Assembly (NCBI RefSeq): GCF_029714945.1
Contig: NZ_CP121634.1
Coordinates: 7,275,001-7,339,000, forward strand
Direction of reading: 5' to 3'
DNA length: 64,000 nt
Source of the DNA: Bradyrhizobium sp. CIAT3101
GTDB lineage: Bacteria > Pseudomonadota > Alphaproteobacteria > Rhizobiales > Xanthobacteraceae
A program made the translations under genes and the position numbers. A model generated the notes under the pieces. It worked only from the letters and a program-made list of their open reading frames with translations, had not been told where the DNA came from and did not search any database. Positions within the stretch are counted from its first letter, which is position 1; each line of letters opens with the position of its first letter. Shown in pieces: positions 9,292 through 19,336 of the stretch.

Positions 9292-9855
9292 TTACACCGT
9301 CGCGCCCTGCGCTTTCGGCCGGCGCAGATGCTCATCCAGCCGCGGCATGATCTCGACGAAATTGCAGGGGCGCGTGCGGTAGTCGAGCTGCGCCGCGAGG
9401 ATGCCGTCCCAGCCGTCGCGGCAGGCGCCGGGCGAACCGGGCAGGCAGAAAATGTAGGTCGCGCCGGTCACGCCCGCGGTGGCGCGGCTCTGGATCGTCG
9501 AGGTGCCGATCTTGGCGTGGCTCAGCATGTGGAAGGCGATCGAGAAACCATCCATCCGCTTCTCGAACAGCGGCTCGATCGCCTCCGGCGTGACGTCGCG
9601 CCCGGTGAAGCCGGTGCCGCCGGTGGTGATGACGACATCGACGCCGGCATCCGCAACCCAGCGGCGGATCACGGCGCGGATGGCCTCGACGTCATCGGTG
9701 ACGATCTCGCGCGCGGCGAGATGATGGCCGGCCGCGGTGAGGCGATCGACCAGCGTCTGGCCGGACTTGTCGTCGGCGAGCGCACGGGTGTCGGAGACGG
9801 TGAGCACCGCGATGTTGAGCGGGATGAATTGCTTGCTTTCGTCGATGGAGGCCAT
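9292..9855 (-). CDS. moaB: Molybdenum cofactor biosynthesis protein B
   Basis: A 187-residue protein of the MoaB/MogA family, which adenylylates molybdopterin or otherwise assists molybdenum insertion. The MoCF-fold motifs are clear: LNIAVLTVSDTRALADDKSG at the N terminus, DVVITTGGTGFTGRDVTPEA with the conserved TGGTG loop, and the C-terminal IFCLPGSPGACRDGW. Length fits MoaB. It stands alone; no other moa genes are nearby. The start ATG at 9853-9855 is followed by MASIDESKQFIPLN, as in related proteins. Confidence 0.93.
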   Translation of the reverse strand: MASIDESKQFIPLNIAVLTVSDTRALADDKSGQTLVDRLTAAGHHLAAREIVTDDVEAIRAVIRRWVADAGVDVVITTGGTGFTGRDVTPEAIEPLFEKRMDGFSIAFHMLSHAKIGTSTIQSRATAGVTGATYIFCLPGSPGACRDGWDGILAAQLDYRTRPCNFVEIMPRLDEHLRRPKAQGATV

Positions 9856-9870
9856 TGCTCATTCCTCTCG

Positions 9871-10001
9871 TGTCCCGGACGCGCTGCAGCGTGAAACGCT
9901 GCTGCGCAGCGCCGGGACCCATTGTGAGAGACGCGAGCACCGGCGTTGTGGGCCCCGGCTCTGCAGCGCATCACTTCGTGCTGCGCAGCGTCCGGGGCAC
10001 G
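9871..10001. repeat. Dispersed palindromic element between moaB and the metallopeptidase gene
   Basis: This 131-bp spacer is made of two GC-rich hairpins. The first runs from TGTCCCGG through GCGCTGCAGCG to GCGCCGGGACC (about 9871-9919); the second from GGCCCCGGCTCTGCAGCGC to GCTGCGCAGCGTCCGGGGC (about 9951-9998). Both halves share the GCTGCGCAGCG core, so the element looks like a tandem or inverted pair of one unit. It fills nearly the entire space between the two same-strand genes and leaves little room for a moaB promoter. Confidence 0.65.
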
Positions 10002-10007
10002 TGACCA

Positions 10008-10949
10008 CTACGGCCCGCCGCCGCCGAACGTGTTGCAGGCCTGCAGCGTGCCCTGCTGATAGCCGGTCATGAACCACTGCTTGCGCTGCGCGGCCGAGCC
10101 GTGGGTGAAGGAGTCGGGCACGACGCGCCCCGTGGCCTGACGCTGCAGCGTATCGTCGCCGATCGCGCTCGCCGTGGTCAGAGCGGCGTCGATGTCGCCG
10201 GCTTCGAGGAAGTTCGGGCGCTTCTTCGCCTCGCGATTGACCCAGACGCCGGACAGACAGTCGGCCTGCAATTCGACCTTCACCTGGAGCGCATTGGCCT
10301 CGGCCTTGCTGCCGGCCTGCTGCTGCAGTCGCGTCACCTTCGGAATGATGCCGAGCAGGTTCTGGATGTGATGGCCGGCCTCATGCGCGATGATGTAGGC
10401 GGTGGTGAAATTGCACGCGGACTGGCCCGAGCAGCCGCGGAAGCGCGTCTCGACCTCGCGGAAGAACGCGGTGTCGAGGAAGATGGTGCGGTCCGGCGGG
10501 CAGTAGAACGGCCCCATCGCCGACTCCGCGCGGCCGCAGCGGCCGCCATTGGTGGCGTTGCGGAACAGCACGACCTTCGGGCCGGTGTAGGACTGGCCGC
10601 TGGCCTGGAAGATCTCGCTCCAGCGATCGTCGATCTCGCCGAGGATGCCGGAGATCATGCTGCCCATCTCGTCGGTCGGCGCGCCGCGCTTGGCCTGGGA
10701 CGACGGACGGTCGGTCTGGTAGCTCGGCGCCTGGCCGCCACCGGTGAGGATCTCGGCGCCGCCGATCAGGATGCGCGGATCGATGCCGAAGGCATAGCCG
10801 ACCAGGCCGAGCACGATGATGGTGCCGATGCCAAGGCCGCCACCGCCCATCGGCAGGCCGAACCCGCCGCCGCCACCGCCGAACCCTCCGCCACTGTCGT
10901 CGCGACGATCCTCGACGTCGTCGCTGCGGCGAAAATCATCGTAGCGCAT
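10008..10949 (-). CDS. Neutral zinc metallopeptidase (YpfJ family)
   Basis: A 313-residue protein of the YpfJ/KPN_02809 family. The zinc-binding HEAGHHIQNLLGI motif and the downstream VELQADCLSGVWVN block with the third ligand are intact, which places it among gluzincin-like metallopeptidases. The N terminus is Arg/Asp-rich, then Gly-rich, followed by a single hydrophobic segment (LGIGTIIVLGLVGYAFGI), so the protease domain is probably anchored in the inner membrane facing the periplasm. Conserved CGRAESAMGPFYCPPD and CNFTTAYI regions contribute paired cysteines. Substrate unknown. Confidence 0.9.
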   Translation of the reverse strand: MRYDDFRRSDDVEDRRDDSGGGFGGGGGGFGLPMGGGGLGIGTIIVLGLVGYAFGIDPRILIGGAEILTGGGQAPSYQTDRPSSQAKRGAPTDEMGSMISGILGEIDDRWSEIFQASGQSYTGPKVVLFRNATNGGRCGRAESAMGPFYCPPDRTIFLDTAFFREVETRFRGCSGQSACNFTTAYIIAHEAGHHIQNLLGIIPKVTRLQQQAGSKAEANALQVKVELQADCLSGVWVNREAKKRPNFLEAGDIDAALTTASAIGDDTLQRQATGRVVPDSFTHGSAAQRKQWFMTGYQQGTLQACNTFGGGGP

Positions 10950-11266
10950 GGTGGGCTTCCCTCAGGTCGACGATTGCATGGCGTGGGCGCGCGGAAACGC
11001 GAAAACCTCAACGCGCCACATACGTAAAATTTCCATTGCGTTAATCAATATCCCGCTCGGCAATTATTGCCTAGTGCGACAGCGTGCGACGCCAGCAATT
11101 TTTTCCGAGGGCCGAGCATTTTTTTCCGAGAGAAATTTGGAGTCTTTTGCAGCTCCAGCCACTCCCGCAACGCGAAGAAACGCGAAACACACTGCAAAAC
11201 ACGGCAAATGCGCGCAGCGACCCGCGCGCAACGCGCGATGTCCGACCTGCTCACGAAAGCAGCGCG

Positions 11267-11282
11267 TTAAGTCGACTTTTAC
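11267..11282 (+). promoter_or_regulatory. Candidate CtrA binding site upstream of ccrM
   Basis: The sequence reads TTAA-N7-TTTAC, one mismatch from the alphaproteobacterial CtrA consensus TTAA-N7-TTAAC. It lies 82 bp before the ccrM start codon, the right place for a promoter-bound activator. CtrA controls ccrM in Caulobacter; its role here is inferred from that and the near match. Confidence 0.4.
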
Positions 11283-11344
11283 TTTGCCGCTTCATTGTAA
11301 CGGTCAGTCGGTTGTTTGGTCCCGCGTCGCCGACAGCGTCGCCT

Positions 11345-12494
<1,150 letters not shown>

Positions 12495-12848
12495 CCGCTT
12501 CCAATCACCGCTCTCGTAGGGTGGGCAAAGGCGCGAAGCGCCGTGCCCACCATCTCTTTCATGCTTGATGGAATTCGTGGGCACGCTTCCGCCGTCGCTC
12601 TTCGAGCTATGGCGGACAAGTCGCTTTGCCCACCCTACGGCACCTGCGCCGTGGCTTCTACGGCGCCCATCGGGCCCGTGTTACGCCGGCCGGTCTGCGC
12701 GGCGCGCAGATACCTCACGGCAATCTCGCCGGTTGCTCTCCCTGCGAAAATTCAGGCATGAAAAGACCGCCGCGCGGCGATGATGCTGCGTCCGCTCTCG
12801 ACGACTAACCGCGTTCGCTGTTGACCACCAACACTGGAGAGACGCCAG
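12495..12848. other. Intergenic region holding a palindromic element
   Basis: A 354-bp spacer between two + strand genes. Its first part is the dispersed element at 12515-12639. The remainder (12640-12848) shows no convincing ORF or RNA gene; just before the GST gene is a ribosome binding site, GGAGAG, at about 12836-12841. Confidence 0.45.
12515..12639. repeat. Palindromic dispersed element, copy 2
   Basis: A 125-bp relative of the element at 6291-6387. The perfect 16-bp inverted ends are CGTAGGGTGGGCAAAG (12515-12530) and CTTTGCCCACCCTACG (12624-12639). The inside again contains a GTGCCCAC / GTGGGCAC pair, but the loop is longer than in copy 1. It follows the ccrM stop codon by 20 bp and could end that transcript. 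Confidence 0.85.
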
Positions 12849-13529
12849 ATGCTCAAATTCTATTTCAACGGGTCGCCGAACCCGACCAAGGTCGCGCTGT
12901 TCCTCGAGGAGGCCGGCCTGGCCTACGAGCCCGTGAAGGTCGACACCCGCAAGGGCGAGCAGTTCACGCCGGACTATCTGAAGATCAATCCGAATGCCAA
13001 GGTGCCGGCGATCGACGACAACGGCACGATCGTTTTCGATTCCAACGCCATCCTGCTCTATCTCGCCGAGAAGACCGGACAATTCCTCCCGGCGAACCGC
13101 GCCGAATTGCTGTCCTGGCTGATGTTCGTGGCCACCGGCGTCGGCCCGTATTCGGGCCAGGCCGTGCACTTCAAGCATTTTGCGCCGAAGGACCAGAACC
13201 ACGACTACGCCCACAACCGCTACCAGTACGAGACCGACCGCCACTACAAGATTCTCGACGGTCACCTCGCGGGGCGCAAATACATGGTCGGCGACAGCTA
13301 TTCGATCGTCGACATGGCGCTGTGGGGCTGGGCGCGGATGGTGCCGTTCAAGCTCGGCGACGACGCCTTCGCGCGCTACCCGAACGTGAAGCGGCTGATC
13401 GACGAGATCTCGGCGCGGCCGGCCGCCGGCCGCGCGATCGCGCTGAAGGACAAGTTCACCTTCAAGGCCGAGATGGACGACGAGGCGAGAGGCAACATGT
13501 TCAGGCACATGACGACGAAGGTGGCCTGA
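12849..13529 (+). CDS. Glutathione S-transferase family protein
   Basis: A 226-residue GST. The N-terminal thioredoxin-like domain begins MLKFYFNGSPNPTKVALFLEE and contains the glutathione-contact NAKVPAIDDNGTIVFDSNAIL (cis-Pro after Val, then Asp-Ser). The all-helical C-terminal domain holds YMVGDSYSIVDMALWGWARM with the structural Asp of the N-capping box. The general look (NGSPNPxKVxLFLEE) resembles the YghU/YfcG-like group, in which Asn rather than Tyr or Ser contacts glutathione; the reaction may be disulfide reduction or conjugation. The start has a good ribosome binding site. The gene ends 20 bp before a strong shared terminator. Confidence 0.9.
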   Translation: MLKFYFNGSPNPTKVALFLEEAGLAYEPVKVDTRKGEQFTPDYLKINPNAKVPAIDDNGTIVFDSNAILLYLAEKTGQFLPANRAELLSWLMFVATGVGPYSGQAVHFKHFAPKDQNHDYAHNRYQYETDRHYKILDGHLAGRKYMVGDSYSIVDMALWGWARMVPFKLGDDAFARYPNVKRLIDEISARPAAGRAIALKDKFTFKAEMDDEARGNMFRHMTTKVA

Positions 13530-13548
13530 GCACATCTCGTCGCGGTCG

Positions 13549-13576
13549 AAGGCCACGCGCTTGCGCGTGGCCTTTT
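13549..13576. terminator. Bidirectional intrinsic terminator between gst and the chemoreceptor gene
   Basis: A perfect 10-bp stem, GGCCACGCGC / GCGCGTGGCC, closed by TT and flanked by AA on the left and TTTT on the right. It lies between the ends of two convergent genes and can serve both. Confidence 0.85.
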
Positions 13577-13580
13577 GCGC

Positions 13581-15590
13581 TTAGGCGGCGTGGACCGAGC
13601 TCAGGAATTTTGCGACTTCCTGCTTCAGCCGGCTGCTGTCCGCCGACAGCGAGCGGGCCGCCGAGAGCACCTGCGACGAGGCCGAGCCGGTGTCGGAGGC
13701 GCCGCGCTGGACGTCGCCGATATTGGTCGAGACGCGCTGGGTGCCGTGCGCGGCCTGCTGGACGTTGCGGGAGATCTCCTGCGTCGCCGCGCCCTGCTCC
13801 TCCACGGCGGCGGCCACCGTCGACGAGATTTCCGACAACCGCTCGATGGTGCCGCTGATCTCCCTGATGGAGCCGACCGACTCTTCCGTCGCGGCCTGGA
13901 TGCCGGAGACCTGCTGGGCGATCTCGCCGGTGGCCTTTGCGGTCTGCTCGGCCAGCGCCTTCACTTCGGAAGCCACGACGGCAAAGCCGCGGCCGGCTTC
14001 GCCGGCGCGCGCCGCCTCGATGGTGGCGTTCAGCGCCAGAAGATTGGTCTGGCCGGCAATGGTGCTGATCAGCTCGACCACGTCCCCGATGCGCGCGGCC
14101 GCCTTGGAGAGCTCGCCGACGCGGGCGTTGGTCTTGGTCGCCTGGCCCACGGCCTCGCCGGCGATGCGGGCGGATTCCTGGACCTGACGCGCGATCTCGC
14201 TCACCGAGGACGACAGCTGCTCGGTGGCGGACGCGACGGCCTGGACGTTGGCGGTGGCTTCCTGCGAGGCGGAGGCGACTTCGGTCGACAGATCCTGGGC
14301 GCGCGTCGCCGTCGCCGTTAGCGTACCGGCGGAGGCCTCGAGCTCGTTCGATGCCGACGACACGGTGTCGACGATCTCGCCGACCGCCTGCTCGAACTGG
14401 TCGGCGAGCCGGACCATGTCCTTCTTGCGCTCCTCGGCCTGCCGCGCCTCGATCTCGGTCTGCTGGTGACGCATCCGCTCGGTGTCGATCATGTTGTCCT
14501 TGAACACCTGGATCGCCTTGGCCATGTCGCCGATCTCGTCCGTCTTGCCGCGCGAGGGGACCTCGACCGCGAGATCGCCGCCGGCGAGCAGCCCCATCGC
14601 CCGCGTCATCGAGGTCAGCGGCCCGACGATGCTGCGAGCGATCAGGACGGCCACGATCAATCCGAACAGGGTGGCCACGCCGCCGACGATCTCCTGCATG
14701 GAGGTCGTGCCGTCGATCGTGGCTTCGGCCTGGCTGCGCGAATCCTTGTAGTCCTTCTTCAGCGCAGTCTCGGCGACCTTGAGCTTGGCGATGCTGTCGA
14801 CGATGAGCGGCGCGAGGCTCTTGTGATAGATCTCGTCGGCCTGGAGCATCGCAGCCGAGGTGGTCTCGAACGCGGATTTGTAGATTCCGAGCGAAGTCTT
14901 CACCGGCGCGAGCGTGGCGCGCAGCTCGGTCGCCTGCGGGCTCTTTTCGAGCGCCGAAAGCCGCTGCGACGCCCTGTCCACATTGGTCCTGAAGTTGGCG
15001 GGCCCCTTGGTGTCGCGCAGGGCCAGGAAGCGCCAGTTTGCGATTTGAACGAGCAGCAGTCGGGATTCGAGATCGGCGACGAGGGACGCGGTGTCCTCGT
15101 CGACGGCCGCGCGCGCCACGTCGCTCAGCTTGTTCATCTTGACGGTCAGCTCGTCGCCGCTCGGCAGCAGCGTGGCCTTGCCGGTCCGCGCCTCGTTGAC
15201 GGCGTCGCCGAGATTGTCACGCAACGTCTTCATCTTCGCGATGTCGGCGATCAGATCGCTGTAGAGCCTGCGCCGCTCCTCGGAGAGCGTCCCCTTGGCA
15301 CCGACCTGGAGCAGCTCGGTCGCCGCGGCCTCCCGTTCCGACGCCTCGCGCATCGCGGATTCGTTGGCGTCGTAGATGTAGCGCAGATTGGCGCGCTGGA
15401 TGGCCTGGAGATGGGTCGAGATCTCCAGCACCCGCGCGGTGCTGTCCGAGAACGCCGAAGCCTTGGCAACCTGGTCCTGCACGGACCGCAAATTCCAGAT
15501 GGCCACCACCGCCATCACGAGACCAACCACGACCAGTGCCATGAAGCCGGCATAGAGACGGCCCCTGATCCGCAAACGAAAGCTCGGCAT
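13581..15590 (-). CDS. Methyl-accepting chemotaxis protein
   Basis: A 669-residue membrane chemoreceptor. The first transmembrane segment ([20 protein letters not shown]) is at about residues 14-35; a helical ligand-binding region of some 280 residues follows, probably a four-helix bundle type outside the cell; the second segment precedes a HAMP domain ([22 protein letters not shown]). The long signalling domain contains the hairpin tip [30 protein letters not shown], which binds CheA and CheW (only the pattern, not ligand, can be inferred). There is no C-terminal CheR/CheB docking pentapeptide. I chose the ATG at 15588-15590 because GGAAGTGGGA precedes it and TM1 then follows a short basic stretch. 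No che genes are nearby. Confidence 0.93.
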   Translation of the reverse strand: MPSFRLRIRGRLYAGFMALVVVGLVMAVVAIWNLRSVQDQVAKASAFSDSTARVLEISTHLQAIQRANLRYIYDANESAMREASEREAAATELLQVGAKGTLSEERRRLYSDLIADIAKMKTLRDNLGDAVNEARTGKATLLPSGDELTVKMNKLSDVARAAVDEDTASLVADLESRLLLVQIANWRFLALRDTKGPANFRTNVDRASQRLSALEKSPQATELRATLAPVKTSLGIYKSAFETTSAAMLQADEIYHKSLAPLIVDSIAKLKVAETALKKDYKDSRSQAEATIDGTTSMQEIVGGVATLFGLIVAVLIARSIVGPLTSMTRAMGLLAGGDLAVEVPSRGKTDEIGDMAKAIQVFKDNMIDTERMRHQQTEIEARQAEERKKDMVRLADQFEQAVGEIVDTVSSASNELEASAGTLTATATRAQDLSTEVASASQEATANVQAVASATEQLSSSVSEIARQVQESARIAGEAVGQATKTNARVGELSKAAARIGDVVELISTIAGQTNLLALNATIEAARAGEAGRGFAVVASEVKALAEQTAKATGEIAQQVSGIQAATEESVGSIREISGTIERLSEISSTVAAAVEEQGAATQEISRNVQQAAHGTQRVSTNIGDVQRGASDTGSASSQVLSAARSLSADSSRLKQEVAKFLSSVHAA

Positions 15591-15862
15591 TCCCACTTCC
15601 ACCCGGATGCATGTGAATTCAGGCGGACGCACAACTCCGGCGATCGTCACGGCCACCCCAGCAGCCGCGCGTCACCTCTCCGGCGACTCACGCTGCACCG
15701 CGATACAATGCGGGACACTTCTTAATTGAACCTTCTGATTTTTCGCGCATGTCTCCGAAGCCGCGCATAAAACCTGCTGATATTAGCGGCAGCTGCGCAC
15801 GGATTTGGCGCACGGCCCGCATGCGTATGCAGATCGCTGCAAACGGCGCGGCGATGGGCGTG

Positions 15863-18406
15863 TCAGACCGTCGCCTGCTGCAATTTGCCGAGCGCGTGCT
15901 CGACCACTTCCAGCGTGTAGGGCTTCTGCACCACCGGCGCCGAGGCCAGATCGACCGGGATCGGCGCGCGCTCGCCATAGCCGGTCGCGAAGATGAAGGG
16001 CACGCCGATCTCCTTCAGCTTCATCGCCACCTTGATGCTGCTCTCATTGCCGAGGTTGAGATCAAGCAGCGCAAAGTCCGGGCGGGTGCGCTCGATCGCG
16101 CGCAGCGCCTGGTCGACGCTCGCTGCCGTGTCGACATGTCGCGCCCCCAGGTCCAGCAGGATGACCTCCGCCGCCATGGCGATGATGAGATTGTCCTCGA
16201 CGATCAGGGCCGTGTCGGAAATGCGGGGGCGGGCGGGCTGTTGTTCCTCGACGCGCATTTTGGCTCCTGCGATTGATGGCACCAGCTCGACAAAATTTGG
16301 CGGGATGACGAACCTGGCCTGGACCCCCAGCAGATCGAAGCGGATTTCGGCTTCGCCCTTGAGATCGAACGGCACAGACCGCTCGATGATGGTGGTGCCA
16401 AAACCGCGGCGCGACGGCGGCTGCACCGGCGGGCCGCCGCTCTCCTTCCATTCGATCTCGAGGCTCGAATTCGGGTCGACCCGCCACACCACCTCGACCT
16501 GGCCGGTGGAATCGGCGAGCGCGCCGTATTTGGCGGAATTGGTCATCATCTCGTGGACGACGAGCGCCAGCGTCGCGAAGGCCTTGGGATCGAGCGCCAC
16601 GTCCGGTCCGCCGATCTTCACGCGGTCCGCGCGCGAGCCGAGATAGGCGCCGGCCTCGGATTCGAGCAGCGTGCGCAACGCCACCGGCGCCCAGTTCAGA
16701 TTGGTGATCTGGTCATGGGCGCGCGCCAGCGCCTGGATGCGGCCGCCGAGCACGGTGGCGAATTCGTCGACGCTTTTGGCGGTGTCCTTGCTCTGCGCCA
16801 CCAGCGCACGGACGAGGCTCAGGATGTTGCGGACGCGATGATTGAGCTCGGCAATCATCAGCTCCTGCCGCTCCTGCGCACCGCGGCGCTCGCGGGCGGC
16901 GAGGTCGGAGAGTTGCAGGATCACCTCGAGCAGGGTCACGCGCAGGCTCTCGGCGATGCGGATGTCCGCCGCCGACCACGGCTTCGACTGGCCCGCGACC
17001 GTTTCCTGCCACAGCTCGAAGCTCTTGCGCGGCGTCAGGCGCGGCCCGTTCGGGCCTTCCTCATAGACCTTCTCGGGCGCGCCCGCCCAGGTCACCGAGC
17101 GCAACACCTCGCGGCGGAAGAAGATCAGGCAGTCGCGCGGGGTGCGCGAGATCGGAATGGCGAGGAAGCCGGCGGCACGATCGCGAAACACCTCGCCGGC
17201 CGCATAGAGCTTTGCAATCTCCGCGCTGGCGCAGATGCGGCCCGGCGAGGTGCGGTTGATGAAGGTGACGAGTTCCTTGACCTCGTCCTCGGTCGGCGTC
17301 TCGCCGTCGAGCGTGATCTTGTTGTCGGACCAGATCGCCACGCCGTCACAGGCGATCATCCTGCGATAATCGCCGACGAAGTCGACGATCGCGCGCCGGC
17401 TGTGCTCGTGGGTCGCAGCGGTCTCGATCAGCCGTTCCTGGATCTTCTGGGCGCTGGCCTCGTAGGCCACGTCGCCCTCGCGCTCGCGCCCCTCCACGAT
17501 CCAGGAGAACATCTGCCCGAACAGCTCGGAGGCCGTGCGCTTCTCGAATGAAATGTAGTGCGGCGAGTAATGATGGCAGGCGAACAGGCCCCAGAGCTTG
17601 CCGTCGCGCAGGATCGAGACCGACATCGAGGCGCCGACGCCCATGTTGCGTAAGTATTCGACGTGGATCGGCGACACCGAGCGTAGCACGCTCATGGAGA
17701 GATCGAGCAGCCCCGCATTGTGCGTGGCCGTCGACACCAGCGCCGCCGGCTTCGCATTGATGTCCGCGATGATGCGCAGCCAGTTGCGCTGATAGAGGAT
17801 GCGGGCCTGCTTGGGGATGTCGGAGGCCGGATAGTGCAGGCCGAGAAACTTTTCGAGGCCCGTTTCGGCGGCCTCCGCGATCACCTCGCCCGACCCGTCC
17901 GGATGGAACTGGTAGACCATGACGCGGTCAAAGCCGGTCAGCACCTTGAGCTGGCGCGCCGCCTCGCGGGCAAGCTCGGTCATGCCGCGGGTCTTGCGGA
18001 TCCGCTCCAGCATCAGCCGCACGAGCTCGCCGGAATTCACGTCCGCCTCGATGACGCTGGGCTCGGCCTCGACGACGAGATAGGCACCGGAGAAATGGAT
18101 CGAGAGATCGTAGAGCGGCTTGCCGGGCTGGATCTCGACGCCGAACACGCGCTCGGTCGAATCAGGACCGCCGAGCTGGTCGACGCGGCTGCGGATGGTC
18201 TCGATCGCGGCTTCCGAAAAGACGCCGGCCAATGGCCGCTGCAGGAGGTCGGTGACGTCGACGCCGAGAAAGCTGCCGGCATTGTCCGAAGCCATGCAGA
18301 TGGTGAAGTCGGACAGCAGCGTGAGCAGGAAGCCGAACGGCTGCACGCTGCCGGGAATGTGGATCGGCTCGCGATCGCAATTGGTGAGATTGACCGCCTC
18401 GTTCAT
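15863..18406 (-). CDS. bphP: Bacteriophytochrome histidine kinase with fused receiver domain
   Basis: An 847-residue red/far-red photoreceptor. The biliverdin-attaching Cys is residue 10, in NLTNCDREPIHIPGSVQPFG; this PAS region is followed by a GAF domain with the YPASDIPKQAR motif near residue 195 (the Asp and surrounding residues contact the chromophore) and a PHY domain to about residue 490. The kinase is of the HWE type: phospho-acceptor His in AELNHRVRN near residue 519, a late EWKESGG motif near 654, and no classical H-box spacing. A receiver domain fills the C terminus (ALIVEDN near 730, phospho-acceptor Asp in LLDLNLG near 782). The start overlaps the end of bphO by 4 bp (ATGA), so the two are translationally coupled. 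Confidence 0.95.
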   Translation of the reverse strand: MNEAVNLTNCDREPIHIPGSVQPFGFLLTLLSDFTICMASDNAGSFLGVDVTDLLQRPLAGVFSEAAIETIRSRVDQLGGPDSTERVFGVEIQPGKPLYDLSIHFSGAYLVVEAEPSVIEADVNSGELVRLMLERIRKTRGMTELAREAARQLKVLTGFDRVMVYQFHPDGSGEVIAEAAETGLEKFLGLHYPASDIPKQARILYQRNWLRIIADINAKPAALVSTATHNAGLLDLSMSVLRSVSPIHVEYLRNMGVGASMSVSILRDGKLWGLFACHHYSPHYISFEKRTASELFGQMFSWIVEGREREGDVAYEASAQKIQERLIETAATHEHSRRAIVDFVGDYRRMIACDGVAIWSDNKITLDGETPTEDEVKELVTFINRTSPGRICASAEIAKLYAAGEVFRDRAAGFLAIPISRTPRDCLIFFRREVLRSVTWAGAPEKVYEEGPNGPRLTPRKSFELWQETVAGQSKPWSAADIRIAESLRVTLLEVILQLSDLAARERRGAQERQELMIAELNHRVRNILSLVRALVAQSKDTAKSVDEFATVLGGRIQALARAHDQITNLNWAPVALRTLLESEAGAYLGSRADRVKIGGPDVALDPKAFATLALVVHEMMTNSAKYGALADSTGQVEVVWRVDPNSSLEIEWKESGGPPVQPPSRRGFGTTIIERSVPFDLKGEAEIRFDLLGVQARFVIPPNFVELVPSIAGAKMRVEEQQPARPRISDTALIVEDNLIIAMAAEVILLDLGARHVDTAASVDQALRAIERTRPDFALLDLNLGNESSIKVAMKLKEIGVPFIFATGYGERAPIPVDLASAPVVQKPYTLEVVEHALGKLQQATV

Positions 18407-18987
18407 GCGCGATCCGCCGCCTGCTCGAATGCGGCAAACGCGCTGCGCGCCGCTTCGATCGCCTCGTCCTCGTCGCAGCTATGTTCGCTCGCAAGCTTCG
18501 CCAGAAAACTCTGCCAGAGCCGTTTTCCCGCACCGTGGTCGAGATAGGCCGTAGCCTCGGCCATGCGGGGATCGGCCGCATCCGCGACCGCTTTCAGCAG
18601 GAACTTGGCGCCGAGCCGGGAGCCTTCCAGCACATACATGGTGCCGATCATGCCGCTGGGCGTCAGCGGCAGCACCGACACGGTGGCGCGCGCCTCGCCG
18701 CCGAGCCGGTCGAGGTCCGCCGCGATCGCGGCGCTGCGTGCGCGCTCGGGCCAGTCCGTAAACAGCCTCGCGACCCCGCCTTCCACAAGCCCCGCTTCGA
18801 GCGGCAGCAGCGCGCCGGCGCTGGCCTGAAGAAAGCGGCGATAGCCGGCGAAGACGGTGAGATCGAATGCGGACATCTGCGCATCCAGCTCGCGATGCGC
18901 GGCCGCAGTCGCATCTCTCAATCGTTCGCGAAGTCCGGGAAGGCTGTGCCCCACACGAGTTGAAACGTCCAAAGCCCCGGCCAGCAT
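18403..18987 (-). CDS. bphO: Biliverdin-producing heme oxygenase
   Basis: A 194-residue heme oxygenase that opens heme to biliverdin, the chromophore of the phytochrome encoded 4 bp downstream. The proximal heme His is in ATAAAHRELDAQM (His 31 with the chosen start); the distal helix glycines are in PSGMIGTMYVLEGSRLGAKFL; both are diagnostic for the BphO group. I place the start at the ATG 18985-18987, which has GGGAA upstream. A longer reading to 19098 would translate through two strong hairpins (19011-19030 and 19042-19073) and has no conserved sequence. Cotranscription with bphP is clear. Confidence 0.93.
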   Translation of the reverse strand: MLAGALDVSTRVGHSLPGLRERLRDATAAAHRELDAQMSAFDLTVFAGYRRFLQASAGALLPLEAGLVEGGVARLFTDWPERARSAAIAADLDRLGGEARATVSVLPLTPSGMIGTMYVLEGSRLGAKFLLKAVADAADPRMAEATAYLDHGAGKRLWQSFLAKLASEHSCDEDEAIEAARSAFAAFEQAADRA

Positions 18988-19010
18988 GAAATTCCCGAAC
19001 GCGCGCAATG

Positions 19011-19073
19011 CCGGAGCGCGATTGCTCCGGAACTGTGCAAACGTTGGCGGGAACCCAAAGGTTCCCGCCAACG
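19011..19073 (-). promoter_or_regulatory. Two stacked hairpins in the bphO leader
   Basis: Two perfect inverted repeats lie just upstream of bphO: CCGGAGC / GCTCCGG with a 6-base loop (19011-19030), 24 bp before the start codon, and CGTTGGCGGGAACC / GGTTCCCGCCAACG with a 4-base loop (19042-19073), a 14-bp stem. The larger has only a short TTT after it in the bphO direction, so it could be a second terminator for the upstream gene, an operator dyad, or a stable leader structure. Confidence 0.6.
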
Positions 19074-19076
19074 GTC

Positions 19077-19111
19077 GAAAAAATGGAGGCGAGGCCATGC
19101 GCCCCGCCTCC
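19077..19111 (-). terminator. Intrinsic terminator after the DUF1127 gene
   Basis: Read on the minus strand, GGAGGCG and CGCCTCC form a 7-bp stem (with further GC pairing in the loop), followed at once by ATTTTTT. It begins 4 bp past the DUF1127 stop codon. It separates that transcript from bphO-bphP. Confidence 0.8.
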
Positions 19112-19115
19112 CCCT

Positions 19116-19331
19116 TTATTTTCGCCGCCGCGGTTTATGGAGCTCGTACTCGATCTCCGCCCGGGTCATCCCGCAGTCTTGCAGGTCCCGCTCGGTCATG
19201 GCGGCGAGCTGAACCCGGTCCCGCGACCGCTCCCGACGGGCTTGCATGATCTTGACCAGGGCCCGCCAGGCCCGCGCGACAATCGCCCGCCATGACGGAC
19301 CGCACCGACCGGCGGACGCGACGCCACTCAC
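19116..19331 (-). CDS. DUF1127 (YjiS-like) small protein
   Basis: A short protein, about 71 residues from the GTG at 19329-19331. The C-terminal 45 residues fit DUF1127: a basic amphipathic helix, RAWRALVKIMQARRERSRDRVQL, then MTERDLQDCGMTRAEIEYEL. Such proteins in alphaproteobacteria include small RNA-binding and phosphate- or stress-linked regulators, but no function can be assigned here. The start is not certain; the GTG lies 5 bp after the stop of the upstream SnoaL-like gene, so both are probably one transcript that ends at the terminator 19077-19111. A start further inside is also possible. Confidence 0.7.
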   Translation of the reverse strand: MSGVASAGRCGPSWRAIVARAWRALVKIMQARRERSRDRVQLAAMTERDLQDCGMTRAEIEYELHKPRRRK

Positions 19332-19336
19332 TGAGC

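Noticed and set aside
18988..19098. Longer N terminus for heme oxygenase (start at 19098)
   Set aside because: The added 37 residues read through two perfect hairpins and show no conserved sequence; a ribosome binding site supports the start at 18987.
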